Below, in pieces: positions 1 through 6,622 of a stretch of DNA of 12,972 nt. Under the pieces are notes generated by a model, which did not search any database, was not told the origin of the DNA, and saw only the letters and a program-made list of their open reading frames with translations. The stretch's first letter is position 1; each line of letters starts with the position of its first letter. A program made the position numbers and the translations under genes. This DNA comes from Acidimicrobiia bacterium (lineage in GTDB: Bacteria > Actinomycetota > Acidimicrobiia > Acidimicrobiales > CATQHL01), in assembly GCA_021296435.1 (NCBI GenBank), contig JAGWAK010000094.1, positions 1-12,972 on the forward strand, given 5' to 3'.

Positions 1-100
1 CGAAGCCGACCTCGGCGAGCAACTCGCGCAGCGCAGCCATCGGCAGCTTGCGACGCCCACCGCCGTTCACACCCCGCAGGAGCACGATCTAAGTCGTCAT
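1..100 (-). pseudogene. DUF1697 family protein, N-terminal part, early stop
   Basis: Read on the minus strand from the ATG at 100, the sequence gives M-T-T-stop and then, in the same frame, IVLLRGVNGGGRRKLPMAAL followed by RELLAEVGF up to the window edge. The LLRG(I/V)N-GG--K-PM-LR pattern is the typical N-terminus of DUF1697 proteins, a family of unknown function. Family members usually have an aromatic residue, often Tyr, where this gene has TAG (89-91), so a single base change could explain the stop. A GGAGGG Shine-Dalgarno-like sequence lies at 124-129, upstream of in-frame ATGs at 112 and 100, and both reading paths hit the TAG. An in-frame GTG at 85 could restart translation, but it has no visible ribosome site. 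The gene continues beyond the window, so whether the rest is intact cannot be seen. The family call is fairly sure; the pseudogene status is less so. Confidence 0.7.
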
Positions 101-371
101 CGGCGCCAGCATCCCATGACCCGCCCTCCGACACCCGCCGAGCGTGTCGGCAGCCGAGCCCAACGCACTAGATGACACACGCTCGACGCACCAATTGCGC
201 GCCAGCCGATGTACGAGATGTCGAAATTCCTCTGCGCGGCCGGCTGGCGCGCCGGTACATGTTGCGAGTTCATGCCGAGAGGATGCTGATCGTTGCTGCA
301 ATGATCCGCTCGGCGAGGGCTTGGAGGTCTTCGGCAATATCGGCGGCGTCGTCAGGCGCGTCCTCGTCAAC
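101..371. other. Intergenic stretch with no recognisable gene
   Basis: About 270 bases lie between the DUF1697 start and the macro-domain gene. The open frames here give low-complexity, Arg/Ser/Cys-rich peptides with no family resemblance, so I do not extend the macro-domain gene into it. The one oddity is a minus-strand stretch at about 270-380 that reads as a clean acidic amphipathic helix ending at a stop. It could be the tail of a decayed gene. The left part holds overlapping inverted repeats, listed separately. Confidence 0.5.
128..185. repeat. Two overlapping, mutually exclusive inverted repeats
   Basis: CCGACAC (128-134) and GTGTCGG (144-150) form a perfect 7-bp stem with a 9-base loop. 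CGAGCGTGT (139-147) and ACACGCTCG (177-185) form a perfect 9-bp stem with a 29-base loop. The two structures compete for bases 144-147. On the minus strand they lie in the region that would be the DUF1697 leader, and bases 128-129 overlap its GGAGGG ribosome site. A regulatory role is inference only. Confidence 0.4.
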
Positions 372-935
372 ATGGTCCGCGCCGTGGCTCGGCGTGGTGC
401 GTCGTCGGTCACATCTATCGTGCTGCCTGTGGTCGAGACGCAGAGCCCCGAGCTGAACCTCTTCATGGGCGACATCACCGAACTGGATGTGGACGCAATC
501 GTGAACGCGGCCAACACGAGCCTGCTCGGCGGCGGTGGCGTCGACGGGGCCATCCATCGAGCCGCCGGTCCTGAGCTCCTCGAGTACTGCCGCACCCTGG
601 GAGGTTGCGCAACCGGGCAGGCCAAGGTCACGCCGGGCTTCAACCTCCCCGCCCGCTGGGTGATCCACACCGTCGGGCCCGTCTGGCGCGGCGGCACCAG
701 CGGCGAGCCCGAGCTGCTGGCCTCCTGCTACCGGGAGTCGCTGGCCCGGGCCGATGAGGTCGGCGCCGAGACCGTCGCCTTCCCGGGCATCTCCACCGGC
801 GTCTACGGCTACCCGATCGAAGCGGCCGCCGCCATCGCCGTCGAGGCCGTTCGCGCCACGCTCACCGACGTCACCGAGGTCCGCTTCGTCGCTTTCAACC
901 GGGCAACTCACGACGCCTACGCCGAACTCCTCTGA
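372..935 (+). CDS. Macro-domain ADP-ribose hydrolase (O-acetyl-ADP-ribose deacetylase type)
   Basis: The protein has the MacroD/YmdB-type macro-domain pattern. GDITELDVDAIVNAANTSLL carries the NAAN ADP-ribose-binding segment (about residues 45-48), followed by the LGGGGVDGAIHRAAGP loop. Then come the GGCATGQAKVTPGFNLPA and VIHTVGPVW strands and the GISTGVYGYP phosphate-binding loop. Enzymes of this family hydrolyse O-acetyl-ADP-ribose or remove ADP-ribose from proteins and nucleic acids in the cytoplasm. The start is uncertain: ATG 372 gives 187 aa, GTG 420 and 429 also keep the first beta strand (ELNLF), and ATG 465 would cut it off. None has a convincing ribosome site. The open frame runs further upstream to 144, but that part resembles no macro domain. 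About 90 bases separate it from the redoxin gene. Confidence 0.88.
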   Translation: MVRAVARRGASSVTSIVLPVVETQSPELNLFMGDITELDVDAIVNAANTSLLGGGGVDGAIHRAAGPELLEYCRTLGGCATGQAKVTPGFNLPARWVIHTVGPVWRGGTSGEPELLASCYRESLARADEVGAETVAFPGISTGVYGYPIEAAAAIAVEAVRATLTDVTEVRFVAFNRATHDAYAELL

Positions 936-1026
936 GGGAGTCGCCGATGCGAATCCGAGCCGTGGACGAGCCGATCACACAGTTCGCCGCCCGACTTCTC
1001 GTGTCTCGGCGACAAGGCCGCCGTCC

Positions 1027-1509
1027 ATGAGTACGCAACGGGATTTCCCACCGGCGCCCGAACTGGCGATCAGCCGCTGGTTCAACGCCGACGACACCCC
1101 GACGCTGGCCGGCCTGCGAGGCGAGGTCGTCGTGATCGAGGCGTTCCAGATGCTTTGCCCGGGCTGCGTCTCCCACGGGCTGCCCCAGGCCCAGCGCATC
1201 CACCAGACATTCGGCGACGAGTTGACCGTGCTCGGGCTGCACTGCGTGTTCGAGCACCACGAGGCCATGACTCCGGTCTCCCTCGAGGCGTTCCTGCACG
1301 AGTACCGCATCGGCTTCCCCGTGGGCGTCGACGACTACGAGTCCGGCGTCACGACACCCATCACGATGGCCCGCTACCAGCTCCGGGGCACGCCGAGCCT
1401 GGTGGTCGTCGACCGGGCCGGACGGATCCGTGTCCATGCCTTCGGCCAGGCGGACGACCTCCTGGTCGGCGCCACGCTGGCCCGCCTCATCGACGAACCG
1501 CTCCCTTGA
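1027..1509 (+). CDS. Redoxin / TlpA-like thioredoxin-fold protein
   Basis: This 160-aa protein has a thioredoxin fold. Segment GEVVVIEAFQMLCPGCVSHG holds a CPGC motif (Cys44 and Cys47) directly after the central beta strand. The later LRGTPSLVVVDRAGRI segment has the expected cis-proline (Thr-Pro) and the following strands. This pattern fits the AhpC/TSA-redoxin or TlpA group, acting as a thiol-disulfide reductant or peroxiredoxin-like protein. No signal peptide or membrane anchor is seen, so a cytoplasmic location is likely. ATG 1027 is preceded by a weak CAAGG at about 1013-1017. The frame is open upstream, but the extra residues are Arg/Ser/Pro-rich shadow of the macro-domain gene. It points towards the carboxylase gene, with a hairpin between them. 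Substrate unknown. Confidence 0.82.
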   Translation: MSTQRDFPPAPELAISRWFNADDTPTLAGLRGEVVVIEAFQMLCPGCVSHGLPQAQRIHQTFGDELTVLGLHCVFEHHEAMTPVSLEAFLHEYRIGFPVGVDDYESGVTTPITMARYQLRGTPSLVVVDRAGRIRVHAFGQADDLLVGATLARLIDEPLP

Positions 1510-1511
1510 GC

Positions 1512-1532
1512 GCCGGCACTCGCGACGCCGGC
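1512..1532. terminator. Hairpin between convergent genes
   Basis: GCCGGC at 1512-1517 pairs with GCCGGC at 1527-1532 around a 9-base loop. It sits 3 bases after the redoxin stop and 14 bases from the carboxylase stop, so it could end transcription from both sides. There is no T-tract, as is common in high-GC actinobacteria. Confidence 0.45.
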
Positions 1533-1545
1533 TCGGCTCGTCGGC

Positions 1546-3321
1546 CTAACCGGGTTCGATCAGCACCACCAGGTCGCCGCCGCCAACCAGGTCTCCCGCT
1601 GCTACTCGCACCTCGCTGACGGTGCCGTTGCAGGCGGCGAGCAGGTTGTTCTCCATCTTCATGGCCTCCAGCACCACGACCGGGTCGCCGGCCTCCACGG
1701 TGTCACCCACCGTCACCAGCACCTTCACGACGCTGCCCTGCATGGGGGTGCGCACCTCGCCGCTGCCCCCGCCGGCCCCGGAGCTGCCGCTTCCCGAGGT
1801 CCGCCGCGGCCGGCGGGTGGGTCGCTGGTCCGTCGCCGGTGCTGCCGCCGTGGCTCCCGGCGGCATCCAGAGCTTCACCTTGTAGCGCTTGGAGTTGACC
1901 TCCACGTCGATGGTGTGGTGCACCTTCTCGCTTTCGGCGGTCAGCGCCAGTTCCTCCGCCACCTGCATCGGCATCAGACCCGAGAGGTCCAACTCGTCGG
2001 TCACCCAGCGGGTGGAGTGTGTCACAGCCGCAAAGTCCGGGTGGGAGAGGATGGCCTCATCGGCGGGGATGGTGGTGGCGACACCCTCCACCTCCATCTC
2101 CCCGAGCGCCCGCAGCGTGCGGCGGATGGCCGCGGGACGGTCGGCGCCCCAGCAGATGAGCTTGCCGACCAGGTTGTCGTAGAGCGGGCTGATCTCGTCG
2201 CCGGCCTCGTAGCCCGTGTCGAAGCGGGTGCCGAAACCGTCGGGCACCACCAGCTTGGCGATGCGCCCCGGCGAGGGCAGGAAGTGTCCCCCGGCGGGAT
2301 CCTCGGCGTTGATGCGCACCTCGATGGCGTGGCCCCGCAGTTCCACGTCGCTCTGGTCGAAGCCCAGGGGCTCGCCGGCGGCCACCCGGAGTTGCTGCTC
2401 CACCAGGTCGAGGCCGCAGATCATCTCGGTGGCGGGGTGCTCCACCTGCAGGCGCGTGTTCATCTCCAGGTACCAGAATGACCCGTCCTGGTACAGGAAC
2501 TCCACCGTGCCGGCGTTCACGTAGCCACAGCCCTGCGCCACGGTCACGGCGGCCTCACCCATGGCCGCGGTGACCGCCGCGGGGATGTCCGGGGCGGGCG
2601 CCTCCTCGATCAGCTTCTGGTGGCGGCGCTGGGCCGAGCAGTCACGGGTTCCCAGGTAGACGCAGTTGCCACCGCTGTCGGCCAGTACCTGCACCTCCAC
2701 GTGGCGCGGCCGGGGCAGGTAGCGCTCCAGGTACAACTCGTCCCGACCGAAGTAGGCGAGCGCCTCGCGCCGGGCCGAGTCCAGCGCGGCGTCGATCTCG
2801 CCGGCGGCGTGCACCACCTTCATGCCCCGCCCACCGCCGCCGTAGGCGGCCTTGACCGCAATCGGGTAGCCCTGCTCGCCGGCGAAGGCCACGACGTCGG
2901 TGGCGGTCTCCGCCAGCGGCGTCCCCGGCACGCTGTGTACCCCCACGGTCTCGGCGGCCCGGCGGGCGGAGATCTTGTCGCCCATCACCTCGATGGCCTC
3001 CGGCGGCGGGCCGATGAAGGTCACGCCCATCTCCACGATGCGCCGGGCGAAGTCGGCGTTCTCGCTGAAGAACCCGTAGCCGGGGTGGACCGCCTCAGCG
3101 CCACTGGCCTCGATGGCGGCGAGGATGGCGGGCACGTTGAGGTAGCTCTCCTCGCTGGACTGCCCCCCGAGGGCGTACGCCTCGTCCGCCAGGCGCACGT
3201 GCAAGGCGTCGCGGTCGGGCTCGGAATACACGGCGACGGACCGGATACCCAACTCCCGGCACGTCCGGATCACCCGGACCGCGATCTCGCCCCGGTTGGC
3301 GATCAGCACCGAAGAAAACAC
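1546..3321 (-). CDS. Acetyl/propionyl-CoA carboxylase alpha subunit (biotin carboxylase + biotin carrier)
   Basis: This 591-aa protein joins biotin carboxylase and biotin carboxyl carrier domains in one chain, as in actinobacterial AccA/BccA subunits. It carboxylates biotin with ATP and bicarbonate; a separate beta subunit, not in this window, would pass the carboxyl group to an acyl-CoA. The N-terminal domain opens with VLIANRGEIAVRVIRTCREL. The ATP-grasp domain has the glycine-rich loop GGGGRGMKVV (about 161-170) and MNTRLQVEHPATE (287-299). A Gly/Ser/Arg/Pro-rich linker follows, then the carrier domain with EAMKMEN, biotin acceptor Lys555. The length matches the family. The start is GTG 3321, because the family match begins at VFSSVLIANRG; upstream in-frame sequence is antisense to birA. 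No clear ribosome site is seen, so the leader may be very short. It is divergent from birA. Confidence 0.93.
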   Translation of the reverse strand: MFSSVLIANRGEIAVRVIRTCRELGIRSVAVYSEPDRDALHVRLADEAYALGGQSSEESYLNVPAILAAIEASGAEAVHPGYGFFSENADFARRIVEMGVTFIGPPPEAIEVMGDKISARRAAETVGVHSVPGTPLAETATDVVAFAGEQGYPIAVKAAYGGGGRGMKVVHAAGEIDAALDSARREALAYFGRDELYLERYLPRPRHVEVQVLADSGGNCVYLGTRDCSAQRRHQKLIEEAPAPDIPAAVTAAMGEAAVTVAQGCGYVNAGTVEFLYQDGSFWYLEMNTRLQVEHPATEMICGLDLVEQQLRVAAGEPLGFDQSDVELRGHAIEVRINAEDPAGGHFLPSPGRIAKLVVPDGFGTRFDTGYEAGDEISPLYDNLVGKLICWGADRPAAIRRTLRALGEMEVEGVATTIPADEAILSHPDFAAVTHSTRWVTDELDLSGLMPMQVAEELALTAESEKVHHTIDVEVNSKRYKVKLWMPPGATAAAPATDQRPTRRPRRTSGSGSSGAGGGSGEVRTPMQGSVVKVLVTVGDTVEAGDPVVVLEAMKMENNLLAACNGTVSEVRVAAGDLVGGGDLVVLIEPG

Positions 3322-3394
3322 GCCATATCGTGCCAGATCGTGGTTTGATGTGCCCGATCCTCGGCTCTGCGGGCCGCTCCCGAGAAGGCGACCG
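3322..3394. promoter_or_regulatory. Divergent bccA-type / birA intergenic region
   Basis: These 73 bases separate the starts of the biotin-dependent carboxylase (minus) and biotin ligase (plus) and must hold promoters for both. TATCGT (3326-3331) fits a TANNNT -10 for birA with a leader of roughly 57 bases. GAGAAGG just before the ATG is a plausible ribosome site. The hexamer ATCGTG occurs twice, 11 bases apart (about 3327 and 3338). I do not see the inverted repeat known for the actinobacterial biotin repressor BioQ. Promoter positions are weak guesses. Confidence 0.4.
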
Positions 3395-4243
3395 ATGACG
3401 CCCGACCGGGTTCGCCAGGAGCTGGCAGGCACCGTCTTCTCTTCCGTCCGATTCGTGGCGAGCACGGGATCCACCAACGCCGACCTGCTGGCTGCAGCCC
3501 GTGCCGGTGCATCCGAAGGGCTCGTTCTGGTTGCCGACCACCAGACCGCCGGACGCGGGCGGCGCGGCAGGTCGTGGGTGGCACCGCCGGGAGCGGCGTT
3601 GCTGGCCTCGGTGTTGCTGCGGCCGCGCGCCGCGAATGCCGCGCTGACGTTGCTATCGCCGGCGGTGGGCCTCGCAGTGCGCAATGCCTGTGCCGCCGCG
3701 GGTGCGGATGTGCAGCTGAAGTGGCCCAACGACGTGATCGCGCGCGTCTCCGGTGAGGCGGGAGCGCCGGGGGAGGCCAAGCTGGCCGGGGTGTTGGCGG
3801 AGTCGGACGTCGCAAGCGGCCACGCGGCTGCCGTCGTGGCGGGTTTTGGCGTGAACCTGCTGTCGCAGCCCGCCTTGAGCGCCGCGGTCGCCGCGCAGGT
3901 CACCGACACCGAGAGCGGCGACGCGCCGCTGCCTCCGACCGCTCTGGATGCGCTGGCGGTGTGCCGTCCGAGCCGCGACGAGTTGCTCATCTCGGTTCTG
4001 GTGGGTCTCGACGCCTGGTACCAGCGCCTGCAAGAACCGTCCGGAGGGCGGGCTCTGCTGGACGAGCTGCGCCGCCACAGCGCAACGCTTGGTCGACGGG
4101 TGCGTGTGCTCACCCCCGCGGGGACCGTCACCGGCCGGGCCGCGGACCTGTCCGACGATGGAAGCCTCATCGTCGAGACGGCGGACGGTGCTGTCCACAT
4201 CCCCGCCGGCGACTGTCACCACCTGCGATCCGAGCGCACCTGA
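3395..4243 (+). CDS. birA: Biotin--[acetyl-CoA-carboxylase] ligase
   Basis: BirA activates biotin as biotinyl-AMP and attaches it to the carrier-domain lysine of biotin enzymes. This 282-aa protein shows STNADLL (26-32), the biotinyl-AMP loop TAGRGRRGRSW (51-61), LKWPNDV (108-114) and KLAGVLAE with the conserved Lys129. The C-terminal SH3-like part reads LGRRVRVLTPAGTVTGRA. It has no N-terminal winged-helix domain, so it is a class I ligase that does not itself repress biotin genes. About 14 residues (115-128, Gly/Ala/Glu-rich) lie between KWPNDV and KLAGVL, more than in most homologues, where a short turn is usual. ATG 3395 has GAGAAGG a few bases upstream. Its partner substrate gene is divergent at 3321. 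A hairpin follows the stop. Confidence 0.93.
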   Translation: MTPDRVRQELAGTVFSSVRFVASTGSTNADLLAAARAGASEGLVLVADHQTAGRGRRGRSWVAPPGAALLASVLLRPRAANAALTLLSPAVGLAVRNACAAAGADVQLKWPNDVIARVSGEAGAPGEAKLAGVLAESDVASGHAAAVVAGFGVNLLSQPALSAAVAAQVTDTESGDAPLPPTALDALAVCRPSRDELLISVLVGLDAWYQRLQEPSGGRALLDELRRHSATLGRRVRVLTPAGTVTGRAADLSDDGSLIVETADGAVHIPAGDCHHLRSERT

Positions 4244-4245
4244 CC

Positions 4246-4264
4246 GACCGGCTCGGCCCCGGTC
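4246..4264 (+). terminator. Hairpin after birA
   Basis: GACCGG (4246-4251) and CCGGTC (4259-4264) form a perfect 6-bp stem with a 7-base loop, starting 3 bases after the birA stop. There is no T-tract. Likely the end of the birA transcript. Confidence 0.45.
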
Positions 4265-4385
4265 CGCCCACCCGGGCCTGCCACGCCGAACCCGTTCGAG
4301 GTAGGGCCGCGCCGCGCCGGGGACTGGGAGCCGGAAGCGGGAGCCACAGCCGTCGGCGTATCCGATGCGGCGGGGGTCGCCCGGC

Positions 4386-4424
4386 TACGATCCGTTGAGA
4401 TTCTGTTCGGTCGGAGCTGGAGGG
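4386..4424 (+). promoter_or_regulatory. Possible -10 box and ribosome site of the membrane-protein gene
   Basis: TACGAT at 4386-4391 fits the TANNNT -10 consensus. GGAGG at about 4419-4423 is a good ribosome site for the GTG at 4430. I found no clear -35 box. Confidence 0.4.
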
Positions 4425-4429
4425 TTGCC

Positions 4430-5356
4430 GTGGACGAGCAAGTGGACGACGACCAGCGAGAGCAGGATCCGCCGGAGGAGGCAGCTCCCGGCGACTCCCC
4501 TGATACCCCCGAGACGGCGGAGGCACCGCCACCGGACGCGAAGCGACTCATAACGCTTGCTGTGCCGCCGATCGACCAGTTGCTGGTGCTGCTCGGCGCC
4601 GCGGCCATGGTCATTTCGGGCCTGTTGAGCTGGATCGAGGTCGGCCCCGACGCCTTCCCGAACTTTGCCGGTATCGGTGCGGGCGGCGGCGGCGTCGGAC
4701 TCGTCGTCGTGCTCATCGGACTCGCCCTGCTCTCGAGGCGGCCACAACTCGACACCGCCAACGGTGTGGCGCTCGGTGCCTTCCTCGCCTCGCTGGTGGC
4801 GGTGATCACCCTCGTCGATGAGTCGGGCGGTATCGGCATGGGCGCCGGCGCCTGGGTGGCGATGGTGGGCTCCGTGGTTGCGCTGTCGGGGGTTTCCTTC
4901 GGCACGATGGACCCGAGCCGGCGACCGTCGCGGCGTGTCACGCACAAGGCGCCGGCCACGCTGGGTGCCGCCCTGGCCGTCATCGCCTCGTTCTGGCTGG
5001 ACTGGAGTTCGGGCTTCGCTGCCGGGATGACCGGCTCCTTCCCGCTCGGCGGGGGCCTCGACAGCGCCGTCGCCACCGGGTATCCGGTGCTGATTCTCGG
5101 CGTGCTGGTCCTGCTGCTGCTACTCGGCCTGCTCTCGCCCACGGCCTCGGCCGCCATGCAGGCCCGGATGGCGATGAACGTCCGGGTGGCCGGCATTGCC
5201 ATGGTGGTACTGGCGGCCGGTGACATCGCCGGCAGCTTGATGAGTTCCGACCTCACCGGGTCGGGTCCCATCCTGACACTCGTCGGCGCCCTGATGGTCA
5301 CCCGGTCGGTCGGTTCGGCGCCCGCCGCCGAGGCTGCTGAGGCCGACGCGGCCTAG
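4430..5356 (+). CDS. Multi-pass membrane protein of unknown function
   Basis: I do not recognise this 308-aa protein. Residues 1-37 are acidic and Pro-rich (Asp/Glu/Gln/Pro), probably a disordered cytoplasmic tail. About eight hydrophobic segments follow, near residues 50-70, 84-103, 112-129, 139-158, 176-191, 217-236, 251-270 and 278-291. A basic Arg-rich loop lies at about 163-173 and an Ala/Glu-rich tail ends the protein. The halves resemble each other loosely: each begins with a helix ending in a tryptophan-containing loop (SGLLSWIEVG near 63-72, IASFWLDWSSG near 185-195), which hints at an internal duplication. GTG 4430 is chosen because GGAGG lies about 6 bases upstream. The flavin reductase gene starts 18 bases after the stop, so the two are probably co-transcribed. 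No catalytic motif is seen. Confidence 0.8.
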   Translation: MDEQVDDDQREQDPPEEAAPGDSPDTPETAEAPPPDAKRLITLAVPPIDQLLVLLGAAAMVISGLLSWIEVGPDAFPNFAGIGAGGGGVGLVVVLIGLALLSRRPQLDTANGVALGAFLASLVAVITLVDESGGIGMGAGAWVAMVGSVVALSGVSFGTMDPSRRPSRRVTHKAPATLGAALAVIASFWLDWSSGFAAGMTGSFPLGGGLDSAVATGYPVLILGVLVLLLLLGLLSPTASAAMQARMAMNVRVAGIAMVVLAAGDIAGSLMSSDLTGSGPILTLVGALMVTRSVGSAPAAEAAEADAA

Positions 5357-5374
5357 GCGGCAGCAACCCTGGCG

Positions 5375-5866
5375 ATGACTGCCTTCGATCCGGCCGAGTT
5401 CCGGCGCGTCCTCGGGCACTATCCCACCGGGGTCACCGTGGTGACTGCGGCCTCCGACGATGGCCCGGTGGGGCTCGCAATCGGATCGTTCGGCTCGGTC
5501 TCGCTGGATCCGCCCCTGGTCATGTTCTGCCCCGGCAAGTCGTCGAACAGCTGGCCGGTCATCGAGGCGAGCGGCAGCTTCTGCGTCAACGTGCTGGCGG
5601 AGGACCAGGCCGCCGTCAGTTCGCTGTTCGCAGGGCGTGACGCCGACAAGTTCGCCGGGATCGCCTGGGGCATCCGCAGCACCGGCGCGCCGGTCATCGA
5701 AGGCTGTCTGGCCTGGATCGACTGCACCATCGAGACGATCCACGAGGGGGGTGACCACTGGATCGTCGTGGGGCGGGTCGACGACCTGGGTGTCGGGCGC
5801 CCCGACGATGATCCGCTGATCTTCTTCAAGGGCGGCTACGGCGCGGTGCGCCCGCAGCAGGACTGA
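5375..5866 (+). CDS. Flavin reductase-like, FMN-binding split-barrel protein
   Basis: This 163-aa protein matches the HpaC/FRP-like flavin reductase family. FRRVLGHYPTGVTVVTA is the usual N-terminal strand, SVSLDPPLVMFCPGKSSNSW covers the flavin-binding loop, and SGSFCVNVLAEDQ and FFKGGYGAV are the later family segments. Such proteins use NAD(P)H to reduce FMN or FAD, often for a partner flavin-dependent monooxygenase; no monooxygenase gene is in this window. The segment VGLAIGSFGSVS differs from the more common G-T-(V/A)-SF-SVS form but keeps SF-SVSLDPP. ATG 5375 fits the family start, although no strong ribosome site precedes it; with an 18-base gap, translation may be coupled to the membrane protein upstream. 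A hairpin follows the stop. Confidence 0.88.
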   Translation: MTAFDPAEFRRVLGHYPTGVTVVTAASDDGPVGLAIGSFGSVSLDPPLVMFCPGKSSNSWPVIEASGSFCVNVLAEDQAAVSSLFAGRDADKFAGIAWGIRSTGAPVIEGCLAWIDCTIETIHEGGDHWIVVGRVDDLGVGRPDDDPLIFFKGGYGAVRPQQD

Positions 5867-5889
5867 GCCGCCGATCTGCCGCGTCCCGT

Positions 5890-5908
5890 CGCCGGATCAG
5901 GCCCGGCG
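5890..5908 (+). terminator. Hairpin after the flavin reductase gene
   Basis: CGCCGG (5890-5895) and CCGGCG (5903-5908) form a perfect 6-bp stem with a 7-base loop, about 23 bases after the stop. No T-tract. Probable end of the membrane protein-flavin reductase transcript. Confidence 0.4.
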
Positions 5909-5987
5909 CGCTGCCCGCATCGGCGCCGCCACCCCCGATACTCATTGCGGCAACGACCCCACCGCCACATCACAGCTGGAGGAACCC

Positions 5988-6506
5988 ATGGCCGTCTACG
6001 CCCTCGGCGACTTGGTGCCCCGCATCCATCCCGACGCCTACGTCCACCCCGAGGCCACCGTCATCGGCGACGTCACCATCGGGGCCGGCTCGACGGTGTG
6101 GCCGCAGGCGGTGCTGCGTGGCGACGACGGCGCGATCATCGTGGGTGAGCGCTCCTCCATCCAGGACGGCGCCGTGGTCCACACCGCTCCGGTCTGCCCC
6201 ACCACGATCGGTAACGACTGCACGGTGGGGCACCTTGTTCACCTGGAGGCCTGCACGCTGCGCGACGGCTCGCTGGCCGGTGTGGGCTCGGTGATCCGCC
6301 ACGAGGTCGTGGTGGGGGAGGGCGCGCTCGTGGGCGCCGGTGCTGTGGTGCTCGACGGCACGGTGATCCCGCCGGAGGCGCTCGCCATCGGTGTGCCGGC
6401 CAAGATCCGCCCCGGCGCCGCTTCCGGCGCCATGCTGGTCGACGCCGCTGCCAGTTACGTGCGCCGCGGCCCTCGATACCGGGCTGAACTGCGGAGATTG
6501 GACTGA
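5988..6506 (+). CDS. Gamma-carbonic-anhydrase-like hexapeptide-repeat protein
   Basis: This 172-aa protein forms a left-handed beta-helix, seen from repeated hexapeptides such as VIGDVTIGAGSTVW, TTIGNDCTVGHLVHL and VVVGEGALVGAGAVVLDGTV. It keeps the RGD (44-46) and QDGAVVH (His65) of gamma carbonic anhydrases (Cam, YrdA type), which act as trimers with a metal between subunits. His82 in VGH is also present. The third ligand, normally His five residues later in a GH-x4-HGC motif, is Glu87 here (GHLVHLEAC), while another His sits at 85. Catalysis of CO2 hydration is therefore uncertain; the protein could bind metal differently or serve another role. ATG 5988 has GGAGG at 5978-5982. It probably has its own promoter after the hairpin at 5890. 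Confidence 0.87.
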   Translation: MAVYALGDLVPRIHPDAYVHPEATVIGDVTIGAGSTVWPQAVLRGDDGAIIVGERSSIQDGAVVHTAPVCPTTIGNDCTVGHLVHLEACTLRDGSLAGVGSVIRHEVVVGEGALVGAGAVVLDGTVIPPEALAIGVPAKIRPGAASGAMLVDAAASYVRRGPRYRAELRRLD

Positions 6507-6534
6507 TCTGCGGGCCGCCGGCAGGGTCGACCCA

Positions 6535-6564
6535 TGGACCGGGGGGCAGTCCCGGAGGTAGACT
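6535..6564 (+). promoter_or_regulatory. Candidate sufB promoter
   Basis: TGGACC (6535-6540) is a fair -35 box and TAGACT (6559-6564) a good -10 box, with an 18-base spacer. Transcription would begin near 6571, right before the repeated GGAGTTCCC motif, giving a leader of about 50 bases to the GTG at 6623. Confidence 0.45.
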
Positions 6565-6572
6565 GAGGGCAC

Positions 6573-6603
6573 GGAGTTCCCCGCTACAGGGCGTGGAGTT
6601 CCC
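6573..6603 (+). repeat. Direct repeat GGAGTTCCC in the sufB leader
   Basis: GGAGTTCCC occurs at 6573-6581 and 6595-6603, 22 bases apart, which is about two helix turns. Each copy contains the partly symmetric GGA..TCC core. The pair lies just downstream of the predicted start of transcription, so it could be an operator for a regulator of the suf genes. No regulator gene of the SufR type is seen beside it. Confidence 0.4.
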
Positions 6604-6612
6604 TCCAGGATC

Positions 6613-6617
6613 GGAGG
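6613..6617 (+). promoter_or_regulatory. Ribosome site fixing the sufB start
   Basis: GGAGG at 6613-6617 lies 5 bases before GTG 6623. This decides for GTG 6623 over the in-frame GTG 6593, whose extra ten residues do not resemble SufB. Confidence 0.7.
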
Positions 6618-6622
6618 ATCCG

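Noticed and set aside
144..371. Open-frame N-terminal extension of the macro-domain protein
   Set aside because: The translated extension is Arg/Cys/Ser-rich and matches no macro-domain N-terminus; the family core begins near residue ELNLF just before 465.
270..380. Minus-strand peptide ending in an acidic amphipathic helix, possible tail of a lost gene
   Set aside because: Only about 35 residues look protein-like and I recognise no family; too short to call.
940..1013. Inverted repeat GTCGCCGA / TCGGCGAC flanking the gap between the macro-domain and redoxin genes
   Set aside because: Only 8 bp with a 58-base spacer; expected by chance in GC-rich DNA and not placed like an operator or terminator.
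3322..4200. Long N-terminal extension of the carboxylase on the minus strand
   Set aside because: It is antisense to the well-supported birA gene and is Ala/Ser/Thr/Arg-rich shadow; homology begins at the GTG at 3321.
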